From Luidia sarsii (lineage: Eukaryota; Echinodermata; Asteroidea; Paxillosida; Luidiidae), in NCBI GenBank assembly GCA_949987565.1, contig OX465103.1:25589587-25653586 (forward strand): DNA of 64,000 nt. The letters run 5' to 3'. Below the pieces are notes generated by a model, which searched no databases, had not been told where the DNA came from, and saw only the letters and a list, made by a program, of their open reading frames with translations. Of this stretch, positions 1 to 11,800 are shown in pieces; position 1 is the stretch's first letter; every line of letters starts with the position of its first letter. A program made the translations under genes and the position numbers.

Positions 1-559
1 CAAGCGTGGACAGTTTTAGTTATTTTGTGAACTTAACTCAAAATTGAGGCTTGTCTAGCCTGGAATACTTCGTTTTGCATCTAGCTTCATTTAAACAGTA
101 AGGACTTGTTCATGTTAGCCTTGAGTGTACAGTATCTGCCAGAAGAAAGGAGTATTAAATTAAGCGAATCAGACCTGTCTGTAAAGTGAACGGGCAGTAC
201 AAGGGGTGACTATAATTTGCCAATGCCCCCACCCCCACCCCAGATACCAGATACTGCAATGTGCCACCTAAGATAGCAATGCAAAAATCCCTAACTGATT
301 TGTCCACTCATCCTAGTAAGGATTACCGATGAATGTAGTGCAATGAAATCTTAACTGGAAGGTTTAAAGCAATACAGAAATACTGATTCAATGACCAGTT
401 CAAATCTAGGCAAATTTAGAGCATTTCTATCCTAGCAGGACCTCTGTTAAAGCTGGTAGATCTAACTTTGCCTGAAAAATCTAACTTTTCGTTCAGACAT
501 GCCGACTATTCCCCAGTAAACCTGATGACGTAATTAGTTTTTGCTTTACTCCTAATCCC
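1..559. other. non-coding, nothing recognised
   Basis: This is AT-rich sequence with stop codons in every frame and no conserved motif that I recognise. The words CCTAGCAGGACCTC and GTTAAAGC near 430-460 are a decayed trace of the family A repeat described elsewhere in this window. Confidence 0.6.
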
Positions 560-735
560 CTGTCAATTGTCCAAAACAAAATTTGAAAAATAGGCAAAGG
601 GCCGGGATTTGAACCCGAGACCTCCGATTTTTGCGTACTGGCCTTTTTACCATCAGAGCTATCCAGCCCTTAGATGGCAGCCTTCCCAAATAGCCAACTA
701 GCCTTTGCCAGGGTGGGGGTAGTGGTGCAAATCAG
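560..735 (-). repeat. tRNA-derived SINE, family 1 copy
   Basis: Read on the minus strand, this holds GGCTGGATAGCTCTGATGGT (A-box-like, about 650-670) and GGTTCAAATCCCGGCCC (B-box-like, about 598-616). Seven similar copies occur in the window. They share a tail resembling TTTGCC and a leader resembling AACTGACTATTTGGGAAGGC. The tRNA-like part cannot be a working tRNA gene because no clean anticodon arm forms. The element is a pol III-derived retroposon by family knowledge. Confidence 0.7.
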
Positions 736-2214
736 AGGCACCTGCTGAATATCTAAAGGGTATTTTTTTCGGGGGGGGGGGCTGTTCATGTCTAAAGAGA
801 AATATCGTATGACCAAAAAAATTAGCAGATTTATGTGTCTTATAAGAGGACCATAATTCACTGATCACTGCTCCCCCTTTTTGGGGGTAAAAAAGCCCAA
901 TTTCAGGCATCTTCCGACCACCTTCCCCAGACAAAATTTCAATTTTGGTCTCCTTCGATTAGCCAGAATTTTTAATTGAGTCAATCTTTTCCTTTTTGTA
1001 TGCTCATTTTTTTTCTAATTGTCCGCTCAATGTTACATGTAATTGACACTTCAATTTGACACAATTCATAGCTTATCATTTTGACGAAAAGATATGTGAT
1101 AAGTGACCAAGATATTTTTGTTTACAGAAAGCGCCAAATTTTGTTTATTTTGTATTTTGTATTATTGAGTCACTATTTGTCAATTAGTCCCTGTTCATTT
1201 ATAAACAATATTTATACATTTTGACACGTCATTTTCAAGGTTGGGTATCCTGGCTTTGTTTGATGAGGTACTAAATGTTTTTTTTTTTTTTTTTTTTTTA
1301 CACAATTTTTTGCCATGCATAGTATTAAATGGCCCATGGGAATTTTCTGGTATTTTAGCAAGTGAGGCATGCCTGCTCCCACTGAAATTGGAACAGTCCA
1401 CCTCGCCAAAGCCTCTGATTCTCAGACCAAGTTGTCATTCCCCCTTAAAAGATCTCAAAGCAACTGCATAGTGCTTTGAACTCCATTTTCTGAGCATAAT
1501 TCCAGATGCAGCACTCCTGTAATTTTATTCTAATCACGCAGACTCCACGAAGCTTTTGTTTTGTTTGGTTTCTTTTCACAGTGCATATAATCAAGCGCGA
1601 CAAATTTCTCTCTTTTTTTTTCTCTTTTTTTTTTGTACCGGTATGTGTAACTGATATTTTATTCATGGTTTTGAGGCTGGGCATTATTACGATTATGTCG
1701 GCGAGTTAAACAAGGTTGATTTGTGTTGGCTCAATTGAGGTCGGTCCCTCGAGGTGAGATGACTTGCAGTGAGGTTGTTCCCAGTCAAATTAGGCTCCGA
1801 CCCTCCAATGCATTGATCACTTTTTTTTTTTTAGGACACAGACTTCTGCCAACAACTTTTTAAATATAAGATAACCGAAAACCACTAATAGGTTTAACTC
1901 AGAGTGTGGATCCCACGAAAAAAAACAAATGTCAAAGAGAAAAACCATTCCCTTGTTTGTGAAACGATTGGGTCTTGTCCCAGCTGTAGGGGAAGAGAAA
2001 GTTTAATGACTATGTGATGTAAAGGTGCCAGTATAGAAATTGATGTGAATGTGATGTGGGACACTTTGGCTTATGGAAGCTGTGGCTTAAGCACCAGCTG
2101 TGGCTGGGGCCCCTTTATGAAGGGGAAATTAATCAAAGTACACTCTTGTGACTAAAGGTGGCGTAGGATGAGAAAGCAGTGCTCTGGCATCAATGAAAAG
2201 GGACCAAGTCTTAT
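736..2214. other. non-coding, homopolymer-rich
   Basis: There is no coding signal here. Homopolymer runs (G at about 770-780, T at about 1280-1299, 1612-1633 and 1820-1833) break up otherwise AT-rich sequence. Confidence 0.6.
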
Positions 2215-2915
2215 CCCCAACCCTGAGCCTCTCGTCTCAGCCCAAGCCTTAACCCAAGCCCTAGCCCAAGCCTGAGCCCCACGTCTGACCAGCAACCTCA
2301 AGCCCCAACCCAAGCCCGACCCCCAAGCCGACCACCAAGCCCAATGCCCGACCCCTGACCCTGAGTCCGATCCCCAAGCCTGACCCCCAAGCCCGACCCC
2401 CAAGCCCGACCCCCGAGCCCGACCCCCAAGCCTGACCCCCGAGCTCGACCCCAAGCCCGTCCCCCGAGCCTGTCCCCCAAGCCCGTCCCCCAAGCCCGAC
2501 CCCCAAGCCCGACCCCCAAGCCCGACCCCCGAGCCCGACCCCCAAGCCCGACCACCGAGCCCATCCCCCAAGCCCGACCCCCGAGCCCGACCCCCAAGCC
2601 CGACCCCCAAGTCCGACCCCAAAGTCCGACCCCAAAGCCCGACCCCAAAGCCCGACCCCAAAGCCCGTCCCCAAAGCCCAACCCCCGAGCCCATCCCCAA
2701 GCCCGACCCTCAAGCCCGACCCCCAAGCCCGACCCCCGAGCCCGACCCCCGAGCCCGACCCCCGAGCCCGACCCCCAAGCCCGTCCCCCAAGCCCGACCC
2801 CGTCCCCCGAGCCCGACCCCCAAGCCCGTCCCCCGAGCCCCACCCCCAAACCCGACCCCCAAGCCCTACCCCAAGCCCTACCCCAAAGCCCGACCCCAAA
2901 GCCCGACCCCCTTTA
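2215..2915. repeat. GC-rich minisatellite, CCCGACCCCCAAG-type unit
   Basis: About 700 bp of tandem variants of CCCGACCCCCAAG and CCCGAGCCCGACC. Open frames exist on the minus strand (Gly-Leu-Gly-Val-like translations) only because the unit lacks stop codons. I do not regard these as genes. Confidence 0.9.
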
Positions 2916-3819
2916 CCATTGGCTGCTTTCCCACTAAAAGGCCATTTTTAAGGTGTTTCCACTCATTACAGCATAGAGCAATGTCAATTTGCAAAACCCA
3001 GCCTAGCCATTTGAAGGGTCTGTCTCAACTCACAGGAACTCTCCTTTCAAACAGTGCTGATATTCCAAGTGTATATATTGTACAAGGTCATCGTGAGTAT
3101 GATAAATAATGTCTATGAGTCAAGGATATGAGCTGTACATGTTGCAATGATCATTGTACTTGTTGAATAGTACTCCTTAATCTATGTTATACTTCTTCCG
3201 TGTTATATTAAAAGGTTTATATTCTAGGATACATAATTATACATATTTTATTGCAAGGTATTTATATATTTTTCATTAGAATCAGTTGTGGATGTTTCTT
3301 TTTCAGTAATCCTTTGATCATTTACTCTATCAGGTTTCAGGAAAATCTCAGACCATTTTGGGGGTTAGGTGCATGAATGCCACAATACTTGCCCGCACCT
3401 AAACTTAAGAAAAGAGGGTCTCATTCTGATTTTGTTTCTCTTTGGTAGAACTGACGATAAGTTATTCAGTAGGACGTTGATTTGCAGCATTCAATTGTAA
3501 ATAAATACGAGTTAAGATTGGGTAGAATCCCAGTATACTAAAAATCTGATGGTTTGTTGATTGTTTGGTGTTGGGTTTTCACACCAATCTTTGTTATTTG
3601 CACTTTGCTATTCGCTGCCCCACTCTGCCCCACCCTGCCTCACCCTGCCCCGCCCAGCCCTGCCCCGCCCCACCCAGTCTAGGATTTTGAATCCTGCCTT
3701 TGAGAAAGGGGCTGCAATGAACGAAACCCACAATTTTTGATAACTTCATTTATTTATACTGTACATGTACTTTTGGAATGAGAATGGCAAAAAAGGAGAA
3801 GGGATGGAGATGGGTGGTT
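2916..3819. other. non-coding with a short C-rich repeat
   Basis: Mostly AT-rich unique sequence. A short array of CCCTGCCCCACC-like units lies at about 3615-3676, followed by a degenerate family A fragment (CTGCCTTTGAGAAAGGGGCTGC, split by divergence) near 3695-3715. Confidence 0.6.
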
Positions 3820-4370
3820 GTGTGGACAGGACAGGACAGGACCGGATCGATAGGACAGGACAGGACCAGATAGGGTAGGACAGGACAGGACAGGACAGAC
3901 CCGGATAGGGTAGAACAGTATTGGACTGAATAGTGTAGGACAGGACAGGACCGGATAGGATAGGACAGGACATGACAGAACCCGATAGGGTAGGACAGGA
4001 CAGGACCGTATAGGGTAGGACAGGACAGGACCGTATAGGATAGGACAGGACTGGACCGGATAGGACAGGACAGGACAGGACAGGACAGGACCGTATAGGA
4101 TAGGACAGGACTGGACCGGATAGGACAGGACAGGACAGGACAGGACAGGACAGGACAGGACAGGACAGGACCGTATAGTGTAGGACAGGACAGGACAGGA
4201 TAGGATAGACCAGGACAGGACAGGACCAGATAGGGTAGGACAAGAGTCACAGGACAGAACTGGATAGGGTAGGACAGGACAGGACTAAATAGTGTAGGAC
4301 GTGACAGGACCGGATAGTGTAGGACATATCAGGACAATGACGTCAGGACAGAACAGGACAGGTTGATGAC
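3820..4370. repeat. pentanucleotide satellite (GGACA)n
   Basis: About 550 bp of GGACA pentamers interspersed with GGATAGGGTA and GGACCGTATA variants, so there is higher-order structure with ATAGGGTAGGACAGG-like super-units. Minus-strand open frames through it (Cys-Pro-Val-Leu-Ser repeats) are artefacts of the repeat. Confidence 0.92.
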
Positions 4371-4640
4371 AAAAGAGAAGAGAAGAGAAGAGGGACAGGC
4401 CAAGAAACGACATGCTAGGGTGTGTATGACGGAGAGAGGTGAGAGGGGGAACAGGATGGGTGCAATTAAGAGAAGAGAGGGAAAGGAAGGGTGCGGCTAA
4501 CAGAGGAGAGGAGAGGAAAAGCAAGGGTACGAATACGAGAGGAGAGGACAGGACAAGAAATGACAGGCTAGAGTGTTGATGAGAGAGTAGGGGACCGGAG
4601 TAAGAGAGGAGAGGGGACGGGACATGACAGGGGAGGGGAG
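4371..4640. repeat. purine-rich GAGAGGA-type simple repeat
   Basis: A continuation of the preceding satellite into degenerate AGAGGAGAGGA and GAGAGGGGAC repeats with a strong purine bias on the plus strand. No gene is seen. Confidence 0.75.
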
Positions 4641-4923
4641 GAGTAGCCTGCCAGGTGCGACGGTCTCCATTATTCGGCAGGCAGGGCGAGCGTGCTTTCG
4701 TGAGGCAGATGAACGTAGGCTGACCTTCGACAGTGACACCCCCCCCCCTCCACTCTCCCTACCCTCGATCTTTCCTTCCAGTCAACCTAAATCCACGAGC
4801 AACCCTGGCTGGTCACCATTATCACCATCGCAGCCGTGAACTTAATGAAGCGTTCATATATAGCGCCGTCAAATACGACACGCCCCCTCTCCTTTCATTC
4901 AGCAATCACTCGGTCAGCTGGTT

Positions 4924-5166
4924 GGAGAGAGAGAGACAGATAGGGGGACCGAGAGAGACAGAGAGAGACAGATAGAAAGAAACAGAGACAGGGGGACAGA
5001 GAGACAGAGAGGGACCGAGAGAGAAACAGAGAGACGGGAAGAGAGGCAGAGAGAGACAGGGAGAGACAGTGAGAGACGGGGAGAAAGACAGAGAGGCAGA
5101 GAGACAGAGACAGGAAGAGAGAGACGGACAGAGACAGAGAGACAAACAGAGACCGAGACAGAGCGA
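4924..5166. repeat. GAGAGACA microsatellite
   Basis: Roughly 240 bp of GAGAGACAGA and GGGAGAGA units with almost no pyrimidines other than C. The unit length drifts between 4 and 10 bp. Confidence 0.9.
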
Positions 5167-7616
5167 GGTGCGGAGACGCTCGCGAGCTGGCCAAATTAAA
5201 TTTGCATCATGGGTCCTAGGCCTAACCTGACCAAATAGCCAGGGACCGGGTCACCTCTCACTCACTTAATGAGCTCTTCAGCTCAGCTCGCCGCCGCTCG
5301 GCCGGTCACACGAACGCCGTCGCTTCGGGTCGCGGCGGTTAACTGCCATCATCTCTCCGTCAATTTAGACGAGCCGACGTTTCCATCCCAGCAGGACCTT
5401 TGTCAAAGGCAGAATGCAAGCAATTTAATTGTCTCAGTATGAGAAAGATCCTGCTATAGGGTAGAAATGCCAGCTATAGGCCCTCTACGTTTGCAATTTA
5501 GACATTATTGTCAGAAAGCTGTTTGCAGCACTGTTGTATATTTCATGCTCCAATTATTTCACTTCCGTATTTACTCTCTCGAAAATCGGGCAGGTTAACA
5601 AATGCCACGTAGCTATGAATTCAGTGGAATATCTTTTCAACGTGACTCGACCTTTTTTAAACCTTTGAATTTAAAGCTTTTGACAACATGTTTTTTGAAA
5701 ATGTTGATAAGTATCGGTTGTTAAAGACAATTATTTGTCCAATTCATTCTTTCTTGACTTCTGTTCCGGTACGAGATAAATATATACCGGTATAACACAC
5801 ACATATTATGTGTGTGTGTATATATAGCGGTTTCCCTATTTTTGTCAGATTGTTGACCAAATTACCCAGTTAGTTAGGTTTCTTCGTCTCTGCCCAAAAT
5901 AATGTCAAAACTGCAATGAATGTGAGAAACACTAGGCCTCTGCTTTACTATGAACGACTCAGCCTTTTTAAACGTGAGTGACTTTAATTGTCCACCTTAT
6001 TTGATTATCGGTTTTCGGAAGAATTTGTTTGTCGGATGGTTGACATGGGTTCATGGTTGGCTGACTTTGCACCCTTGTATTACCTTTCCTTTTCCCACAC
6101 GACCCCCCCAAAAAAAACCTCACATGATTTTTTTTCCCCCACAGAGCATCGTGACGACACCCTTGAAATAATGCAATCAACAAAATCGATGGGAACCTAA
6201 ATTAATTCTGCTCGTCGTATCTCTCGTCCATTAATGATATACCCGTTATATACGCGGCCTGCCGGCGTAACAACTGGACAGAATGAACCGCGGTCTCTAA
6301 ACCCAGCAGACGCGTGGTGGCGTATTACAGGCGAGCACTACCCGTGCGTATTACTGCGTAACGCAGAAGTCGATTATGTTAATGTAAATGAATGAATATT
6401 CGATACTCATTAACACGGACCAATACCAACGGTTAACGGCCAAATTAAAATGAGTAAGGAGAATTTGACACTATACATGGCAATATCACTCTTTTTAAGA
6501 GGTGCCCTTACATTTATTGCCGCAAACTACAGCCAGAATTCATGAAAAACATTGTCCTCAGTAGAAATAGAGTTAGAATTTAACGTATATGCGTATCTAA
6601 TTGGCTGAATACTGTACAGAAAGGAATCCGCGATTGGAATTCTTGCAAGCGGTCTGCAGGTAAGTGAGTACACGGCCGATCGCTGCTTGAATTGAATGAC
6701 ATTATTCACTCCTCCTGTGAAAGTCGACGGCCGTTCATTTGGTGATCTATACGCTGCTCGTATCGCCGCAGTGCAGGTGCAGCGCGGTGAGTGCTGTCCA
6801 TGTAGGCCTACTACGCGTACACGAACAGGTACATGTACAGTGTACATGTAGGCCCCTACCTGTGCATGTACGCTCGGACGACCGTCAACCCCGCACGACG
6901 GACCCATCCGCATCCTGCATCTCCCTGCCGTGGATATTGTGCTGGATATTTATTTTTTTTAAGGAAGGAAGGGATTTGGTGTTGCCAACGGAATGTCGTC
7001 TACTGCCACTGGTACCACCACTAGGAAATTTCTGGACTGAAACCCCCACCCACGGGCGATGCGACATCCCTTCGCCGAATATGCTCCGAGGCACGACCAT
7101 CACAGAGGAAAAATTCTGGCCGGCCCGATCCTCATCAACCATACGTGAATTTGCGCTCAAGATGCCAGCGTACGGGTAGGCGGAGAGGGAGACCAAGAGC
7201 AACTCGCCTGTTGCCTGCCAGTTTTCTGTGGGGGGGAGTAGTATCATTATTTTTCTCTTCCTAAATTTCCCTCCCCTCGACACCGCCAGTCCTTTCTCGG
7301 GTTGGTTTTTACCCCGGAGACCCTTCCAAGCGAGTGAGTTCGGCTGCTGTATTGATAATATTTAATGGTAGTGCCGTCGGTCTGTATGTGTGTGGCCGGT
7401 TCGCGAGGCGACTTCAGTGGGTGTGTGACCGCCGTCCGCTCGGGGGAGGCCTCCTCGATCGCTTGGGATTCGCACGACGGGTGCCTGGATTTAAGCCCGC
7501 CGAAATTTGAGTCGGTTCCCGGAGCAGGTGCATCGGCGCAACCGCCTCGCACGCCGCGCCCAGCGTCCCCTTCTCGGCACCACCACCGTTAGTGGCCCCT
7601 TCACCCTTCGGCAACT
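5167..7616 (+). other. upstream region of Kv4: promoter and 5' UTR not placed
   Basis: This 2.4 kb precedes the first Kv4 coding exon. The part from about 6700 to 7616 is CpG-richer than its surroundings, as is common for animal promoters and first exons. I see no convincing TATA/Inr pair, and open frames here show no domain. A decayed family A fragment lies at about 5380-5420. The transcription start and any non-coding 5' exons cannot be fixed from sequence alone. Confidence 0.4.
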
Positions 7617-7784
7617 TTGTTGTTGTTAAGAGTTCCCGTGGCTGGTGGTTTTTTTTTTTTTTTTTTTTTTTTTTTTGGTTTTGAATCTGGGCGGAATCAG
7701 TGGCTTTTTTGCGGCCGCCGCAACCAGGTTTTTGAAATTTCTTGCCACCAAGTGCATCCGGCCGAGGGAGACGGTAGGGCCGTC
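7617..7784 (+). other. in-frame leader upstream of the Kv4 start, probably 5' UTR
   Basis: An ATG at 7617 is in frame with the channel and no stop intervenes, but the frame runs through a T homopolymer of roughly 28 at about 7650-7677, giving a phenylalanine run. Kv4 proteins begin at the conserved [17 protein letters not shown] segment, which matches the ATG at 7785. That ATG also has purines at -3 and +4. I therefore treat this stretch as untranslated leader. Confidence 0.55.
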
Positions 7785-8881
7785 ATGGCTGCAGCCTGGT
7801 TACCCTTTGCCCGGGCGGCGGCCATTGGCTGGGTGCCCATCGCCCCCAACGCCATGCCCATGGCGCCCGAGCGTCATACCGCCGCCACGGAGGGCGGCCG
7901 CATCGTGCTGAACATCAGCGGCCGCCGCTTTGAGACCTGGCGCCACATGCTGGAGAAGTACCCGGACACGTTGCTGGGCAGCAACGAGAAGGAGTTCTTC
8001 TTCGACGAGGACTCGGGCGAGTACTTCTTCGACCGGGACCCGGACCTGTTCCGCCACATCCTGGCCTTCTACCGCACCGGCCGCATGCACTTCCCGCGCG
8101 AGGAGTGCATCAACTCCTTCGACGAGGAGCTGTCCTTCTTTGGCGTCATGCCGGAGATCATCGGCGACTGCTGCTATGAGGACTACCGCGACCGCAAGCG
8201 CGACAACGCCGAGCGCCTGATGGACGAGCGCAGCTCGGAGATGGGCGACGCGCCCGTGCTGCACACCATGCGCGAGAAGATGTGGCGGGCCTTTGAGAAC
8301 CCCCACACGGGTACCGGCGCCCTGGTCTTCTACTACGTGACGGGCTTCTTCATCGCCGTCTCCGTCTTTGCCAACGTGGTGGAGACGGTGCCCTGCTCGC
8401 CCTTCCCGGGCACCGTGGAGGACGTGGCCTGCGGCGAGCGCTACCAGGACGCCTTTTTCTGCCTGGACACGGCCTGCGTGCTCATCTTCACCGTGGAGTA
8501 TATACTCAGGGCGTACGCGGCGCCCGACCGCTGCAAGTTCATGCGCAGCGTCATGTGCGTGATTGACGTGGTGGCCATCATGCCCTACTACATCGGGCTC
8601 ATGTTCAACAGCGACGGACTCAGCGGCATGTTCACCACCCTTCGCGTCTTCAGGGTGGTGCGGATTTTCAAGTTCTCCCGGCACTCGCAGGGATTACGCA
8701 TCCTGGGCTACACGCTCAAGAGCTGTGCCAGTGAGCTGGGATTCCTCCTCTTCTCGCTCACCATGGCCATTATAATCTTTGCCACCATCATGTACTATGC
8801 GGAGAAAAATGAGGAAAAAACTAAATTTTTCAGCATTCCGGCCGCTTTCTGGTATACAATAGTCACCATGACGACACTCGG
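7785..8881 (+). CDS. KCND-like (Shal): Shal/Kv4 voltage-gated K+ channel, exon 1 (N terminus, T1, S1-S5, pore start)
   Basis: This encodes the first 365 residues plus two bases of codon 366 of an A-type K+ channel alpha subunit, a plasma-membrane tetramer that in known Kv4s carries fast-inactivating subthreshold current. Residues 1-20 ([16 protein letters not shown]...) are the hydrophobic Kv4 N terminus that binds KChIPs. T1 spans about 39-145 with the non-Shaker zinc set H102, C108, C129 and C130. Predicted segments are S1 about 178-202, S2 221-243, S3 250-275, S4 285-307 ([20 protein letters not shown], regularly spaced Arg/Lys) and S5 317-338. The pore helix reads [16 protein letters not shown]. 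The exon ends at GG/gtaagt in phase 2, inside the first Gly codon of GYGD. The family assignment is very secure. Only invertebrate Shal versus a specific vertebrate paralogue is left open. Confidence 0.97.
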
Positions 8882-11800
8882 GTAAGTCACTTTCTGCAAA
8901 GAGTACCTTTATTAATATCATTCCCCCCCTTTTTTTCAGGAAAAGTCATCCTCAAACCATCCTCATCCTCTATCCAATCGCCCTCCGTGAAGGAATTTGG
9001 GTCACTTTGTTTAAGTATAAAAAAATATGTGTTTGGAATTCCAAAGAAAAAAATCTTCTTAGATTCCATCAAGATGCAAATTTACCCACAGGAAGTTGGA
9101 TTTACACTGCCCACCAACATCCAGGCTTCACACTAAGCACTTTTTGCTATTAAAGAAAAATCCCTCCGGAACACACCACCCCCAGAAGAAAATAATGGTC
9201 ACCTTTAAACACAGCGAAAGATGTCACCTTCAAACCCAAATTCCGATGGATATCAACATAGCCTAAATAAACATACTATGTCAAAACTCAGGTTGTAATG
9301 GGATGTCCAGGATATATATACAGTGTATCTTTTTTTCCAACTATTGACCCACATAGCTTGTGTCAACATCGTATAATGTGAATGTGCAAAGTTGAATGTA
9401 ATTCTCACAATTTTGACATTAAATGAACACTAATTTATGTACAATACAACATTGCAAATGATAGTTATGAAACTCATTACCAATGTGACAGCAATTTGGA
9501 AACATTATAAATTTTCCAAAAGCACAGAAAAATGCAGTGGAATAATATATAAACAATTCTTGAAAAGAGCAGGTACATGTTTTGTATGCGACGGACCTCA
9601 GGTACATGTTTTGTAAATTTATATGTTAAAACTAGAGGTCACAGGTTCAAGACCCGGTTTAGTCAATTTGTGCTTATTGCTTTTTCTCACGACATGAACA
9701 CTTTTTTAAAATGAGATACTGAATATTGCAAGATTGATTTTCTGCATACAGACCCAATAATTATGCATTGCACTTTACAGTGACCCCCATTCATCCTATA
9801 AGTACACCAACGATAAACTCAACCCATTTATTCATCACATGCTCAGTTACTACTAAATGCTACCTCTAAAATCCAGTGAAAACCCTGCGTTGTACCATGG
9901 TTGTACCAGCATTTCTAAACCAAGTCGTCAAAATCAGAATTGACCCGTCAGAAATCAGAATGAAATAGTTGGAAAGTCACCATCTGAAAGAAGAATTTTC
10001 ATTCCAGATGAAATTAAGCAACTATGGCTAGTGTGTGATGTGGTCTGATAGTTCCCAATTCAATTTGTTTTGCTTTGTCATGCAAAACCATTATTTTCCC
10101 CATGATTGTCAGCAGTGTCAGTGTGTGTGTGTGAATGGTAGGCTTAGCATGTATCATGCATGATCAATGAAAACAAGTCTTTGACCACTCACTACAAATT
10201 TACACTTCCGTTATAAGCCAGATTATAGGCCTACCTGTCAAAAGACTGGTGTATGTAAACAAATTAGGAAAGGACTGTTGACAGTTATGTCCATTCTGGC
10301 TCTATGTACACAATGTCAAATTAAATGCTCTCTGTTAATATGTACCCAAAAACAAAATGTACATGTGGATAAATAGGTGCATGTGCACAGTCTTTTTTTA
10401 ACAAATCTAGGAAACAATCTAGGAACTTGTGAAAATTTTTGAAACTAAGCAAACAAAACTTGGGCACCGGTACTCTGAGTACAGCACTCGGATGGCGGCC
10501 GGCACGAAGTGTCAACTTCACTGTAGTCTCAGTTTTGTTTTTGTTAACAGAAAATAAAACCAGTTTGTCTTATAGATAAATATTGACCACAGGAAATTTG
10601 AACTTTCACAGAATCAAGTCACACGGACCTGTTTAAAAAGCTACCAGATACATGTATACTGTAGGCCTACTGCCTAGAATTACATTCAAATGACACGTTT
10701 ATCCTGCAATGTTTTGTAGCCATTAGAGGCTTGGTACAGTGAATCCAAATCCCTATGAAACTGATCATGAGGTCTGAGGAAATTCAAATACTAAGAAATA
10801 CTAACCCTCCTCCTAGAATTCGGCTCTAATAATTCTCCTTAAATCCTTGATGAATAAAGATGATGTGCTTTCAGGCTTTCAGCTTCCACGTGAAATTATG
10901 CAGATGACAGACAGACGAAAATTCACAGAGACTTGTTTCCCCCAAAGTCATCATGAAAATTGACACGGCAATGGCATATAATCTTTTTTCTCCCCTCAAG
11001 CAAATGTTTGGCCTTGTATTTCATTTTTTACCTAATGTGGACTTGGGAATTGCAGAATGACTAAAAATGCTAGGTAGCATTCAAACAGTTCCATGTGCAG
11101 ACTGCAGACACAATTCACAAATGAACCTTTTAAAAATTGACCCATTTATGAAGATTAAAAATTACAGAATAATTTTTGTAAGCCATTCTGCACGCCTTCA
11201 ATGTATTTTTTTCCCAGTCATCCTAGAAAAAAAAAACCCAAACCCAAATGTTGTTGATCAATCAGACTACAAATTAAAACAATTGTGAGATTTCCTGTGT
11301 CCTTGAGAGTAAGTAATGCACACTGCATAGCCTATCGATGTTCCTAGTCGCCTGAGAAAGGTGACAAGCTCATACAAACATGACTGGCTATGTAGACGGT
11401 ACTCTTTTATCGGCATTCTTGTGTCCAGCTGGCTCCCCTAAAAAAAATGATTTTCCATTTGAAAGAGGCAAGGAATGCACTTCATATTTTTTGGCGCATC
11501 AGAGGTGTTTGTGTCCATGTGTCAGAGGACAAAAACAAATATTGATTTTTAAAATTTGTTTGGGTATCATACAAACACGTACTGAATGTAGAAAACAAAA
11601 TGAATGATGGAAAAGTAACATTTGGTTCTTTTGTGATTGTTTGAGTTTCAATAGGCACATGGATGCCAAAAAAAAACGGAATTAAAAACCATTCTGTTTC
11701 GTGCACGTAGGCACAAAGTTGGACGTGTTCAGATTGGCACCTGGCAAGTTGAGTTGTGGGAGACACATGGAACGCCCACGGATGCTTGATCATGCTTGAT

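Noticed and set aside
598..670. Possible functional tRNA gene on the minus strand (also at 40063, 50410 and 62760)
   Set aside because: A- and B-box words are present, but no complete cloverleaf with acceptor pairing, and many diverged copies exist, as expected for SINEs.
2152..2899. Long Gly-rich minus-strand frames (three overlapping)
   Set aside because: All derive from the CCCGACCCCCAAG minisatellite lacking stops. Three frames at once indicates repeat, not gene.
3746..4250. Cys-Pro-Val-Leu-Ser repeat frames on the minus strand
   Set aside because: Pentanucleotide satellite translated. No gene signals.
6739..7179. 146-codon plus-strand frame upstream of Kv4
   Set aside because: It has no recognisable domain and crosses low-complexity TGTACATG sequence, and a comparable frame exists on the opposite strand. 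It may be part of a 5' UTR but cannot be supported as coding.
7800..8684. 294-codon frame antisense to Kv4 exon 1
   Set aside because: Shadow of a GC-rich coding exon. The plus-strand frame has a complete conserved channel and the antisense protein matches nothing I know.
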